Positions 11,841-23,274 are shown, numbered from the stretch's first letter. The stretch: DNA of 64,000 bases from Taeniopygia guttata (GCF_048771995.1 NC_133028.1:563001-627000); one strand, 5' to 3'. The notes: generated from the letters alone by a model not told the origin. A program made the numbers and translations.

Positions 11841-13045
11841 GGCTGGACTCCACCAGAACCTCCAGCAAAGCTCATCCCCCCTGGACACTCCTCAGCCAGC
11901 CTCAGCTGAGCTTCCCCAGCTCCAGGGCAGCTCCCCGCATAAACCAGCCAGGAATAATCCCTCCTTCGCAGGGGCCTGCCAGGCAGCAGCTGCAGCGGGG
12001 CAATGAAACACTACAATTTAACGGAGTAGAAAATCTATCTAGATTTAAGTGAAATGTACTGCGTAGTAGCTTACTAACATGAGTGAAATGTGCTGTTTAC
12101 TCTGTTAACTGCACTGTACTTATAAAACTATCTTAGCTAAAGAAATAAAATGCAATCTCCAAAGTGAAGTCTAAATCTCCAAATTTAAGTCTACAAAAAA
12201 TAGACAAGAAAATTAGAGTTCTCTGTATAAAGAGCCAACTGTAAATTATAATGTGAAATCAACAGAATAAATATATACAAACCTATTGTTTCTATGCATA
12301 TGTAAATTAGTACAAAATAATTTTAAAAAATCGAGAATCCTCAAGGGGCACACATGCCCTTTGAAGAGAAATCCCTGCACGCACCAAGCGCTGTAACAAA
12401 AAACATACCGTTCCCTACAAATCCTTAATAAAGTTGTAAAGTCTTAATTTTTCATCACAATTCAGCAGCAGCACGCTCTGCTGCGTTATTCCAGCTTTAA
12501 TCCCCATTCCAGAGAGGAAATAAGCTGGGTGAGAAACTGCCCCATGGCAGCACTGGGTGTACCAGGGCACACAACGAGGCAGCTGCAGGCAGGAGCAAAG
12601 ATTTACTAAATGAGTGTAATCATCTCTGAGGGCTCCCACATACTTTAAATCAAATGAAGGAAATTTAACAACGTTCTTCTTCCTGAAATTCAATACATCG
12701 CTTCAGCTGCTAAATACATAAAGAGGGGTAAAGACAGAAATAAAGCTGAACAACTACAGCCACCCCCACAGCACCCAGTGCCATGAATTAGAGCTGGAAA
12801 AGCAGCTCTGAACCCAGGCTGCAGCTCAGGGACAGAAATATGAATGTTGTGGGTTTTCAACTACTGTCACATCCAGGTTAGCTCTCCTTATGTTATTCTG
12901 CCCCACAGACCACTGAAAACACCCCACAGCAGAACAAAGTCAAAACCCAGGGAGAGGAGGGAAGGAGATCTCCCCAGATAAGTGATGGCAACAACCTGAT
13001 CTGCCAGGACATCAGAAACACACTGTGATTCCTGCCAACACCTGA
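11841..13045. other. Intron, AT-rich, no exon recognised
   Basis: From 12000 to 12430 the sequence is very AT-rich. A 92-codon minus-strand frame at 12415-12693 has no motif and weak composition, so I do not call it. Confidence 0.5.
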
Positions 13046-13049
13046 GGGC

Positions 13050-13312
13050 AGCCCCACTAACCCCACAGCCACCCCCCAGCACTCCCAGCCCCACTAACCC
13101 CACTGGCACACTAATCCCAATGCTCCCAGGGACCGAGTCCCAGCCCCACTAACCCCACAGCCACCCCCCAGCACTCCCAGGGACTCAGTCCCAGCCCCAC
13201 TAACCCCACAGCCACCCCCCAGCACTCCCAGCCCCACTAACCCCAATGCTCCCAGGGACCGAGTCCCAGCCCCACTAACCCCACAGCCACCCTCCAGCAC
13301 TCCCAGGGACTC
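13050..13312. repeat. Irregular minisatellite (CCCACTAACCCCACAGCCACC family)
   Basis: Blocks of AGCCCCACTAACCCCACAGC and CCAGCACTCCCAGGGACTCA recur five or six times with small deletions, giving a mixed period of about 30-60 bp. Confidence 0.85.
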
Positions 13313-13314
13313 AG

Positions 13315-13440
13315 TCCAGCACTCCCTGGGCAGCCTGACAACCCTTTCTGGGAAGAAATCTTCCCCAATTTCCAGCCTAAACCTGTCCTGGCACCGCCTG
13401 GGGCTGCTCCCTCCTGCCCTGGTGTTTGCCACACAGGACA
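13315..13440 (-). mobile_element. CR1 LINE fragment
   Basis: On the minus strand it holds the family's conserved AATTGGGGAAGATTTCTTCC stretch. In other CR1 copies this lies upstream of the 3' region. It is short and has diverged. Confidence 0.55.
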
Positions 13441-13857
13441 GCCCAACAGGCTCTGCACTTGGGCATTGCTTCTGCCCAAACTGAACTTAAATCTGGGCAA
13501 GCTGCTGTGCTGGGCCTCATCTCCTGTGGCCCCTGGGAAGCCCAGGGATTTCTGCACAAAAGCAGCTCAGAATTTGCCCATCTGCTGCTGGTGGTGCCGT
13601 GCTGGCAGGAAGGGATGGATGGTTTGGGTCTGGAGGGCACTGCTGGCACCCCAGTCATGGCTAGAGCGAGGTACAGCTTCAGCAGTTTGAGCAGCAGAGT
13701 TAATAACAGCACAAATCAGAGCTAAATTATGCTAAATGAGCCTCTCCAGCCTGGCCTGGCTCTTCCCTGGCCCCAGCTGCAGTGAGAGCCCCGGGCCACT
13801 GGGAGTCAGCAGCCACTGCTGCAGGGCAGGGACCGGACAAACAGGAACTCACCTGGC

Positions 13858-14062
13858 AACCAGGGATCGCCTGGAGCACCGGGATCCACCTGGGAGCAAT
13901 GGGGATCCAGCTGGGAGCACCGGGGATCCAGCTGGGAGCACCGGGATCCAGCTGTGATCACCAGGGATCACCTGGAGTACCAGGATCCAGCTGGGATCAC
14001 CAGGGATCTGCCTGGAGCACCGGGATCCAGCTGGGAGCACCGGGGATCCAGCTGGGAGGGAT
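13858..14062. repeat. 20-22-bp minisatellite, about 10 copies
   Basis: The unit is CACCGGGATCCAGCTGGGAG with variants (GGGGATCC, GTGATCACC, CCTGGAG). Confidence 0.9.
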
Positions 14063-15689
14063 CTGTCCAGTTTATCCCCACTCCCTTTCCTGAGCCTCCA
14101 CCCCACCTCACCCCCAAACTCCTCTCCAGGCACACAGGGCAGGGAGGAACATTTGGAATCACTGTGGGGTTACCCCCTCCTGTCCAGCTGAAGCTGCATC
14201 CCTCCCTCCCTTAATTCTGAGCTGCTTATTTTGGGTTTCATGCAGCAGCTCAGTCAGAGGGGCCCTGAAAGATCAGCTGGTTCAGCCCCGTGGGAAGGGA
14301 GCCCACTTCCCAAAGAGAAGCACACAGCAGAGGTAACGGTGCTGCAGCACCCATGGCTGAGAACCAAAGCCAGGAGCTTTGGCACCATCAGCCCCTTCCT
14401 GGCCCACTGCAAAGCAAATTTAGAGTCACCCAGGGCAGCTCTGCCATCAGATTTCCATTCCTGTGCAAAGCCCCCTGAAGTGCTGCTGCCCAAATCTCAC
14501 CTCCAACACGAACATTTAACAGCATTTCTGAGTTACTTCATGGAGTGAGAGGCCACCACTCCTTCACACATGTAGCTCTGGACCACAGAAAAAGCACTGA
14601 CTATCCCCTGGTTTTTCATTTGTGCTTTATTTAAACCATACTTACAAGAGCTGCATTTTGCATCCCACTGTCCTGGGATGGTTTTAGGAAAAATGCTCAT
14701 TCCTATATCTTTTCCACCACTGAAATAAAAGGTACCTCTGTCAGCAGGTACCTTAGTTTGCTACCCCTACTTACCTTCAAAAGAGAAAAAGCAGAAAGCA
14801 GAATTTCAAGGAATTATGGACATTCTGGCACATAGCCATCAATTAGGAGCACTTGAGAATGAAAATCAGGACCCTGATCCTCCCAGGCCTCATTTGTCAC
14901 ACTCAAGTTTAGCTAGATGTAGAATCAAAAACTTGTTAGGGCAGGGCTTAAATCATCCTCAGCTTCAAAAATAACCTGAGAGAGGAAATGGCCAAAGCTG
15001 GTAAAGCTAGAAATAGTAAAAGCAGCCAGAAGCCTCACTCTGTGGGTTACAGAATTCCTCCCCTGTTACACTCTGATACCCAGATCACCTTTAAATTATC
15101 ATAAACTGGGACATCACTCCCAGCCTCCCCTCAGCGAGCAAAAACTTGAGGGAAGTGTTGAGAAGTTTTTTAAGCCAATTTGAACCCCAGTCCACCGCAA
15201 ATCTGTGCTGGCTTCTGTCAAAACGTGTGACAAAACACCCCAGGGGCCAGGACAGGTGAGCAGGGACAGCAGCACAGGTGACTCCTGATCGCTGCTGGGC
15301 TTGGTCCTCTGGACACCCCTGGGAAACTCCAGCCTGAAGCCCCCAACAGAGGAGATTTTCTGAAACGGGCTGAAATCATCCCAGAAGGGAACAGAGGGCA
15401 CAGCAGAGGTGTCAGAGCAGCCACCTGAGCACCAGAGGCTGCTCTGGCTGCACCTGCAGCCCCAGGGCAGCAGCAGCTGAGCTGGGCTCAGCTCCAGCTG
15501 GGATTGCCAGGCTCAGCTCGGGTTGTCAGAGCAGCACCCCCAGCCAGGGCACAACAAACACACAGGGACAACGGCCAGCAGGGAACAGCAGCACCCAAAA
15601 CAGCCCAAAGGAACCGGGCTGAGCAGGACCGAGGGACACAGAACCAGGAGGGAATTCACTGCTCTGGAACCCAGCTGCTGGGAACTGCC
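14063..15689. other. Intron, no firm exon
   Basis: Mostly single-copy. A minus-strand frame at 15114-15401 (95 codons; central part FWDDFSPFQKISSVGGFRL) reads more like coding sequence than its surroundings, and a possible acceptor (pyrimidine-rich, ending TTTCAG) lies within it. I could not find a matching donor, so this is only a candidate exon. Confidence 0.3.
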
Positions 15690-15962
15690 CTGTAACAGCA
15701 CTCACAGGAAAGTCATTTCTATTCCAATGTATGGCAGAGCAAGCAGCAGGGCACGATCCAGCCCTGCTGCCTGTGCCGAGCTGTCCTTCCTGAAAACACC
15801 TGGGAATCTCCTGGGAACTGCACCAAGCCTGCACTGAGCTCCATGGCCACCAGACTTGCCTTTAGGATGTCACAGTTATTCCCCTGGCTGTTCCCATCCT
15901 CTGCTCCAGCTTTTGATACTCGTCCTGCTAAGACTGAACCTGCACTGGCCTGTCCTTCCTCC
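15690..15962 (-). repeat. Dispersed direct repeat, copy 2 (about 275 bp)
   Basis: This is the partner of 11575-11840. It has an extra stretch of about 17 bp (AGCAAGCAGCAGGGCA region near 15748) and a few substitutions, one of which puts a stop in the charged frame that is open in copy 1. Flanks outside the shared segment do not match, so the borders of the unit are sharp. Confidence 0.75.
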
Positions 15963-16334
15963 AGGGAATATTTCTAGAAGTTGATAAGGCATCTGCCTCA
16001 GGTTTCCACGTGGCTGCTGCACCTCTGAGCCCCTTCCTGGCTCTGGGGCTGGCACACCTTGGGACTTTTCCCTCCGAGAGCAGGGGCACAGCCACCACCA
16101 AGTGCCAGAGCACTGCACCACCACAGCAAGGAGCTGCCCCGTGCTCTCACAAGGTGCCAGCTCAGCAGGACACCGGTTCCTGCGTGGCTGTGACGGGACA
16201 CAGCTCACAGGGATCTCTTCCCAGCCTCCAGCAGGGCTCTGGACACAGCTGAGTGCACTGAGCTGTGTGTGAGCCCTCCACAGAGAAAAGGAGGCTCCAG
16301 GGAGACCTCCAGCACCTCCCAGTACTTAGAGGTG

Positions 16335-16605
16335 GCTCTTAAAAAAGAACAACAACTTTTTACACTGGCAGTTACTGAAAAGACAAGGGGGAAGTGATTT
16401 GAATGAAAAGCTGAGCGATTTAGATGAGATTTTGGGAATAAATCCTTCCCTGCCAGGTGGGCAGGCCCTGGCACAGCTGGGGCTGTCCCTGGATCCCTGG
16501 CAGGATGGACACGGAGGCTGGAGCAGCCTGGGACAGTGGGAGTGACGCTGCCAGGGCAGGGGTGGCACTGGGTGGGATTCAAGGTCCCATCCATGCTGTG
16601 ATCCA
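16335..16605 (+). mobile_element. CR1 LINE fragment, 3' region
   Basis: It holds the family landmarks in order: GATGAGATTTTGGGAATAAA, TGGATCCCTGGCAGGATGG, GGAGCAGCCTGGGACAGTGG and GGTGGGATTCAAGGTCCC. It is 5'-truncated and has lost the terminal short repeats. Confidence 0.75.
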
Positions 16606-16782
16606 TGAGTGCAGCCCCTGTCCCTGCAGGTCAGGGACTCTGCCAGCTGCAGAGTGTCCCCAGGGAACAGAGCAACTCCTCATTACACGCCTACAATTAG
16701 CACAATAACAGAACACGGGGCTTTTCCCAGGAGAGCAGGGGCAATCCGGAGCCAGTGCGACCCTTCTCCGGGGAGAGAGCAG

Positions 16783-17143
16783 GGCACGGAGGGACCGGGA
16801 TGGGGCACGGAGGGACCGGGATGGGGCACGGAGGGACCGGGATGGGGCACGGAGGGACCGGGATGGGGCACGGAGGGACACGGAGGGAGCGGGATGGGGC
16901 ACGGAGGGAGCGGGATGGGGCACGGAGGGAGCGGGATGGGGCACGGAGGGACACGGAGGGAGCGGGATGGGGCACGGAGGGACACGGAGGGAGCGGGATG
17001 GGGCACGGAGGGACCGGGATGGGGCACGGAGGGACACGGAGGGAGCGGGATGGGGCACGGAGGGACCGGGATGGGGCACGGAGGGACCGGGATGGGACAC
17101 GGAGGGACCGGGATGGGGCACGGAGGGGCACGGAGGGAGCGGG
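16783..17143. repeat. 20-bp minisatellite, about 18 copies, with inserted 10-bp half units
   Basis: The unit is GGGCACGGAGGGACCGGGAT followed by G at some joints. Extra GGACACGGAGGGAGC half units break the period. It lies immediately upstream of the CpG-island promoter at 17.4 kb and gives open frames in every phase, none of which is a gene. Confidence 0.95.
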
Positions 17144-17317
17144 CCGGCCTCGGGCCCTGCTGGCCAGCCGGGCAGGGGCTCGGGCCATCGCCTTTATCGG
17201 GGCAAGTGACCCCTAAGAGCCTTTCACGGGGCCGCAGGAGACACCGGCCGGCTGCCCCAGCCCCAGCAGGGTGGGGACCCAGTGAGTGACCCCGCGTGGC
17301 GCACACACGAACAGGGA

Positions 17318-17384
17318 CACAGAGACGCACGGACACAGACATACATACACATACACACACATGCACGCACGCACGCACACAACG
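17318..17384. repeat. CA-rich microsatellite
   Basis: Imperfect ACAC/ATAC/GCAC dinucleotide and tetranucleotide tract, ending in repeated GCAC. Confidence 0.8.
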
Positions 17385-17432
17385 GCTCCGGTGGGCGAGC
17401 AGCTGCTCCCGCCCGACCGACCCCGTGCTCAC

Positions 17433-17477
17433 CTGAGCCCGCTGCTCCTGCTCCTGCTCCTGCTGGCCGTGCTCCAT
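17433..17477 (-). CDS. First coding exon of the minus-strand gene (MEHGQQEQEQEQRAQ)
   Basis: The ATG at 17477 sits in a near-perfect initiation context (GCCGCCATGG). Fifteen codons, Glu/Gln-rich, run to a GTGAGC donor at 17432, leaving phase 0. The CpG island and leftward CCAAT boxes just upstream support a real 5' end. I infer it belongs to the same gene as the exon at 817-2854, since both are on the minus strand and nothing else starts between them. Human ALMS1 also begins with ME and an acidic run, but its first exon is much longer, so this is only weak support. The exons joining the two pieces were not found. Confidence 0.55.
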
Positions 17478-17800
17478 GGCGGCGGGCCGGGCCGGGCCGG
17501 GCCGGGCAGTGTGTCTGTGTGTCCGTGTGTCCCGGTGTCCGTGTGTCCCGCTGTCCCGCTGTGCCCGTGTCCCGCTCTCCGCCGGGCCCGCGCGGTCGTC
17601 AGGGACTCGCGCCCGCCCCGCGCGCGCACGCGCCGGGACCGCCCCCTCCCCGCGCCGCCATTGGTCAGCGAGGGAGGCGGGGCCGGGGCCGCGAGCCCCG
17701 CTTCCCGCGCGCTGATTGGCGGGCGGGGAGCGGCGGGGCGGGGCTGCGGGAGCGCGCGCGCGCGCGGGGGTTTTGGCGGGCAGCGGAAGTGCCCGGATGG
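17478..17800 (-). promoter_or_regulatory. CpG-island promoter of the minus-strand gene
   Basis: Very high G+C with abundant CpG. Read on the minus strand it shows CCAATCAG at 17719-17712, CCAATGG at 17664-17658, GC boxes (CCCCGCCC around 17720-17742) and an ETS-type CACTTCCGC near 17781-17790. There is no TATA box. The order of elements points towards the ATG at 17477. CpG-island promoters are often bidirectional, but I found no plus-strand first exon. Confidence 0.7.
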
Positions 17801-17804
17801 AGCG

Positions 17805-17870
17805 GGGCCGTGAGGGGCCGTGAGGGGCCGTGAGGGGCCGCGAGGGGCCGTGAGGGGCCGTGAGGGCAGG
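17805..17870. repeat. 10-bp tandem repeat, about 6 copies
   Basis: The unit is GGGGCCGTGA, inside the CpG island next to the ETS-like site. One copy reads CCGCGA. Confidence 0.9.
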
Positions 17871-18484
17871 ACCGGGCAGGACCGACCTGCCGCGCCACGG
17901 ACACCACGGCAGCCACCGCCGGTCACCTGTGCCCGGAAAAGCTCCCCGGTCGTATCGGATCTAACGGGATCACCGGATCGCTGGGGCTGGAAAAGCCCCT
18001 CCGCACCGCCCAGTCCCAGCTGTGCCCGATCGCTCCTTGTCACCAGCGCAGAGCTCCGAGTGCCACCTCCAGCCCCTCCCCGGACACCTCCCGGGATGGG
18101 CGCTCCGAGCCTCAGCCCTGCCAATATGCAGTAAGCCCCCTCTGTGAATAAAAGCTGATGTTTGTCCCCTGGTCCGAGCCCTGCCTCTGGCAGTGCGAGC
18201 CATTCCCTGGGTGCTGTCCCTGTCCCTTGTCCCTCCGCTCTCCCGGAGCCCCTCGGTGCTGGCTGGACACAAATCCCACAGCAGGCATTTGGGACAGCCG
18301 GTGTCGGCGGAGATGAGGTGGGATTTCCCCGCGTGGGATTCCCCTCAGCTCACTGCCGAGCTCTCCGGCAGGAGCCATGGCCAGTGGGGCTGGAAGGACA
18401 GACTCAGAGTCTGGGGAGATGGGGAACATGAGCAGAACCTCTCCCTGGACACCTTTAGATCTGTGTGTCAGTCCTGCGTGGCTT
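17871..18484. other. Edge of CpG island and single-copy sequence
   Basis: Still CpG-rich to about 18060. An AATAAA lies at about 18147, but no transcript leading to it could be supported. Confidence 0.4.
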
Positions 18485-19495
18485 CCTGATCCCTGAAATC
18501 CACCATAATTCCTGATCCCTGAAATCCTGCATGGCTTCCTGATCCCTGAAATCATGCATGGCTTCCTGATCCCTGAAATCCGCCATAATTCCTGATCCCT
18601 GAAATCCTGCATGGCTTTCTGATCCCTGAAATCCTCCATAATTCCTGATCCCTGAAATCATGCATGGCTTCCTGATCCCTGAAATCATGCATGACTTCCT
18701 GATCCATGAAATCCTGCACAGCTTCCTGATCCCTCACATCCTCCATGGCTTCCTGGTCCCTGAAATCCTTCATGGCTTCCTGATCTATGAAATCCTGCAT
18801 GGCTTCCTGATCCATGACATCCTTCATAATTCCTGATCCCTGAAATCCTCCATGGTTTCCTGATCCCTGAAATCCTGCATGGCTTCCTGATCCATGACAT
18901 CCTTCATAATTCCTCATCCCTGAAATCCTCCATGGTTTCCTGATCCCTGAAATCCTGCATGGCTTCCTGATCCCTGAAATCATGCATGGCTTCCTGATCC
19001 ATGAAATCATGCACAGTTTCCTGATCCCTCACATCCGCCATGGCTTCCTGGTCCATGACATCCTCCATGGCTTCCTGATTTATGAAATCTTCCATAATTC
19101 CTGATCCCTGACATCCTGCATGGCTTCCTGAGCTCTACAATCCCACATCACTTCCTGATCCATTAAATCCTCCGTGGCTTCCTGATCCGTGACATCCTCC
19201 ATAATTCCCGATCCCTGAAATCCTCCATAGCTTCCTGATCCATTAAATCCTCCATGGCTTTCTGATCCCTGAAATCCACCATAATTCCTGATCCCTGACA
19301 TCCTCCTTGGCTTTCTGATCCATGACTTCCTGATCCCTGAAATCCTCCATGGTTTCCTGATCCATGAAATCCTCCATGGCTTCCTGATCCCTGAAATCAT
19401 GCATGGCTTCCTGATCCATTAAATCCTCCATGATTCCTGGTCCATGAAATCCACCATAATTCCTGATCCCTGACATCCACCACAGCTCTGTGATC
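18485..19495. repeat. 27-bp minisatellite, block 1, about 37 copies
   Basis: The unit is TTCCTGATCCCTGAAATCCT followed by GCATGGC, with several subtypes (CATAATTCC in place of CATGGCTTCC, and GACATCC in place of GAAATCC). The period is a multiple of 3 but varies with the 24-bp short form. The many minus-strand frames with DQEAMQDFR repeats are by-products. Confidence 0.95.
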
Positions 19496-20012
19496 CTGCC
19501 ATCCTGCATTGCTCCCTGATCCCTGCCATCCTGCATTGCTCCCTGATCCCTGCCATCCTTCATTGCTCCCTGATCCCTGCCATCCTGCATTGCTCCCTGA
19601 TCCTGCCATCCTGCATTGCTCCCTGATCCCTGCTATCCTTCATTGCTCCCTGATCCCTGCCATCCTGCATTGCTCCCTGATCCCTGCCATCCTTCATTGC
19701 TCCCTGATCCTGCCATCCTGCATTGCTCCCGGATCCTGCTATCCTGCATTGCTGCCTGATCCTGCCATCCTGCATTGCTGCCTGATCCTGCTATCCTTCA
19801 TTGCTCCCTGATCCCTGCTATCCTTCATTGCTGCCTGATCCCTGCCATCCTGCACAGCTCCCTGATCCCTGCCATCCTGCATTGCTCCCTGATCCCTGCT
19901 ATCCTTCATTGCTCCCTGATCCCTGCCATCCTGCATTGCTCCCTGATCCCTGCCATCCTGCATTGCTCCCTGATCCTGCCATCCTGCATTGCTCCCTGAT
20001 CCCTGCCATCCC
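19496..20012. repeat. 27-bp minisatellite, block 2, about 19 copies
   Basis: The unit is CATTGCTCCCTGATCCCTGC followed by CATCCTG. It shares the CCTGATCCCTG core with block 1 and follows it without a gap, so both come from one ancestral array whose halves have since been homogenised separately. Confidence 0.95.
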
Positions 20013-20580
20013 CACGGCTTCCCTTCAGTGCCCAGAGGGAAGGAGGAGCTCTGCCTTCCCCGGGCACAGCCTGGATCTGGCAGAACATCTCCCAGAAGGC
20101 AGTGTCTGCACTGGCTCTGCAGAGATTTGGGTGTTATTTTTCAGCACTAGATAAATGTGACTGCTCAAATACAGCAAGGCAAACATTCCTTAAAATAATT
20201 AAGATGCTGACAAGAAAATGCAGCTTGATACTCAGCCCATCTCCTGTTCCAAATCCAATTAAACGTGTTTGGCTCAGCCTGTCCCAGTGCTTGTTTATGC
20301 ACTCCCTTAAAGCCCATCCCCTGGGCAGTGATGGCAGAGGCTGCAGGGAGCAGCACCCATGGGAGTCACTGGCGGGGGAGAGGAGAGGCAGCGATCACAG
20401 AGCAAATCCCACTGGAAGGGCAGCAGTCCCACACTTACTCCCCTGGCAGTCCAAGGAGGGCTGTGCTCGGTTCCAGCGCTGAGCGCAGTTGTGGGGCTGA
20501 GAACAGCCCCCAGTGTCACCTGGGGGAACCTGCCAGGCGCTGCCACTGACTGAAGGGCTCCTCTCGTCACACAAATTCTG
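20013..20580. other. Single-copy intergenic sequence
   Basis: No exon, repeat family or regulatory cluster recognised. Confidence 0.4.
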
Positions 20581-21180
20581 TCACTGCCTTTATTTTTAGC
20601 GATTCACAGGCAGGGAGGGGAGGAGGAAGGGTTGGCTGAATGTTTATCGCTCGCACATCACTCAGGAAGCGGTTCACATTTTTATTAATTGACTAACAAT
20701 ATCCAGAGACTTACTCAGGCTGAGATGGAATATGCTCAAATCCTTTGCAGTAAAATGTCACTTGAAATGAAAATGGCAGAGAAATTTTTAGAAAGGCCAT
20801 CGCTGGGGGAGATTCTTGGAGAGAGAAGAACCTGCCTTCCCCCAAAACTCTGTCAACCTCAGGGGCTTTTAAAGGTGACATGTAGTATATTATAATACAG
20901 GGACTGATTAATGTGCTAATTGCAGGGGAGAATATAAAATACAATCGTGACTTCAAATACCTTGGAAAAAGGGAATGTTTGAACATCAGGCCGTGGCTGG
21001 TGCCAGTGACATGTTAATTGCCAAGTTTTCAACGTGAGGATTTCTAAGCTCCAAGGCGGTTGGAAACTCATCACTACCGGGATCTGATCAACAGGATTCC
21101 TCAGCTGCTCTGGAAAACAAACCTCAGCTGGTTTAGTGTCTGTGTATTTCACTGTCAGGTAACTTAGGAACACTTACACC
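20581..21180. other. AT-rich single-copy island, candidate regulatory element
   Basis: This stretch is AT-rich and free of repeats between GC-rich repeat blocks. It contains a MEF2-type TTATTTTTAG (20590-20599) and several AATTA-type homeobox cores. The frames here are short and non-coding. Regulatory function is an inference from composition only. Confidence 0.3.
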
Positions 21181-21954
21181 TGACTGAGCTTTTCCCCTGG
21201 TTTGTGATTGAAAAAATGGATGTGCTTCCATGTGAGAGATCCGGTAATCTCTACACCAGCTCCCGTTAAAGAAATGGAGAGGAAGAGGCAAGTGAGGGAA
21301 GAGAAAGTGTGTCAGAAGGGTGGGCAGCGAGTGCTGGCACAGCAGCAGAGTGAGGGACAGGAGATTCACTTAGCCAGGGCCAGGGGAGTTCCCAGCCGCA
21401 GGAGGAGCTGGATGTGTATTATTAGTGCCAGGGAAGGAGCTCACTCTGGGCTGCAGGACATGAAACCAGGAATTAGGAGAGGATGCTGCTGACAGGCAGA
21501 GCTCCTGAGCAGAGCGCAGGCTCGGGAGGAAAAGGGAGACAAAAGGGAATGAAAGCATGAATGGGGAGGCTGTGCTCCGTGCTGGGAACGCTGGGACACA
21601 GCCGCCTGGGGAGGATTCCAGGCCGGAATCACATTGCAGGAGGTGCTCCAAGCTGTGCTCCATCCCTCCCCAGCTGCCTGCAGCAGCAGCAAAGTGCCCT
21701 GCTTGCTGCAATCCAAAGGCCGAGGGGTTTATTGGCTGGTTTCAGCTAAATCACATTGAGGGATAAACGCAATCTGGGCTTAGCTGAGGCTTCTGAGCCG
21801 AAAAGAGCAAATCAGGATTAAACCAGGAAAACAGTTTAATGGGATAGACTGATCTGAGGAACTTGGGCTCAGCATCCTTCCACAGGCTCACACTGGGATA
21901 TTGAAGGGGCAATGGCTGCTGCCTCGCAGTCCGTAGCAGGGGATGGGATCACAG
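21181..21954. other. Single-copy intergenic sequence
   Basis: Mixed composition; no gene or repeat family recognised. Confidence 0.4.
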
Positions 21955-22130
21955 AATGGCTTGGGGTGGAAAAGACTTTAAAAACATCCACTGCCGTCCC
22001 TGCCATGGCAGGGACACCTCCCACTGTCCCAGGCTGCTCCAAACCCACTGTCCACCCTGGCCTTGGGCACTGCCAGGGATCCAGGGCAGCCACAGCTGCT
22101 CTGAGCACCCTGTGCCTGTGTCCCTGTGCC
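21955..22130 (-). mobile_element. CR1 LINE fragment, 3' end
   Basis: In the given strand it starts with ATCACAGAATGGCTTGGGGT, the reverse complement of the CR1 tail, and continues through CCATGGCAGGGACACCTCCC and GGCCTTGGGCACTGCCAGGG. Orientation is therefore minus. Confidence 0.85.
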
Positions 22131-22740
22131 ATGGGGAAAGTGACTCAGAGGGTGCAGTCTGTGAGGGGATGCAGCTCCTTCCAGTGAGCCCAGAAGGTGC
22201 CCAGGAAAATCACCCACCTGCTTTAGGTACTCTGGTAAGATGCCCAAAGTCAGAGCAAATAGACACAGCTCTTGGGAACCTGGATCTAGAGAAAGCTTGG
22301 GATTCCTTCCTGTGAATGGTGTGTGAGTTGTTTAAATGTTATTCCATGTGCAGTGATGAAAGCCCTGCATTGGCAAGGCCTGGACCTGGGGGAAAACACC
22401 CCCCAGGAGGGGGCTGGGGATAAACAGGGAGCCTAAGAGAGGGAGCAAGAGGACACATCCCCAGTGAGGCTGTACCCCGAGGGCCAGCAGGCTCCGGGAG
22501 CAGTCTGGGTGTGAAAGTGTGCCATGGTTTGTCAAACCAGGACAAAGCAGCAGCTGGGATGGAGAAGGAACTCCAGCATTCTCCTGGGTAATGCTGAGCC
22601 CTGATTCCAGACAGAAGGGAACTCTGGAGTTCCTCCTGTGACCCAAGGTGGGCTGGGAGCTGCCACCCAGCACAGCCCCTGCTGCTGCCACGGGCACAGC
22701 TTCGGGACAGGTGTCTTGACTCACGGCTTATGCAATCCCT
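22131..22740. other. Single-copy intergenic sequence
   Basis: No gene or repeat family recognised. Confidence 0.4.
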
Positions 22741-23100
22741 CTCCTCCCCAGGAAGAGAGAAGGAACCGATTAAATCTGCCCACACAGCGTCTCTAATGCC
22801 TGAGCTGAAAGTGGTGGGGAACTATGATGGATATATGAAGCCCTTCCCCAGGTTTTCGGGCAAATCAGGGGAAAGTTCCTTCAAAAATGTACAGCTAATT
22901 ATGGATTTTCCAGCTGCGATAATGTTCGAAGGTCTAAGTCTTTAATTAAATCAGAGGTTTACGAGTGAACATTCCTGGTAGGAGTCTGTAGGGAGTAGCC
23001 TTTGAATTGGTAAATCAGCTCCTGAATAAACCACTTGTCAAGCTGAAACGCCGCGTTCCCTGAGTTCTGTGCTAAGTTTAAACAAGAAAATAACTGAATT
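22741..23100. other. AT-rich single-copy island, candidate regulatory element
   Basis: Repeat-free, with AATTA cores (for example CAGCTAATTATGGATTTTCC near 22890) and TTTAATTAAA near 22942. It may be a conserved non-coding element; sequence alone cannot show it. Confidence 0.3.
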
Positions 23101-23274
23101 TCATGGAGATGAAAAATGGCAGTGCTGGGAACTGGAGATTTTCTCTCACCCTCGGGTGCTGTGTAGCTCCTGCAGAACATTTTCTGTCTGTGCTACCCAT
23201 CAGCTGCTGCCAGTGCTCCAGCAGTGGAATCATTTGTGCTCCTGCTCTCTGTGCTGCCCCAGCTGCCACAGACA

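Noticed and set aside
16579-17477. Several long frames on both strands before the first exon
   Set aside because: They are translations of the 20-bp GGGCACGGAGGGACC array; only the 45-bp start at 17433-17477 has splice and initiation context.
18485-20012. Possible CRISPR-like array
   Set aside because: The repeats are contiguous 27-bp tandem units without unique spacers, in an animal genome.
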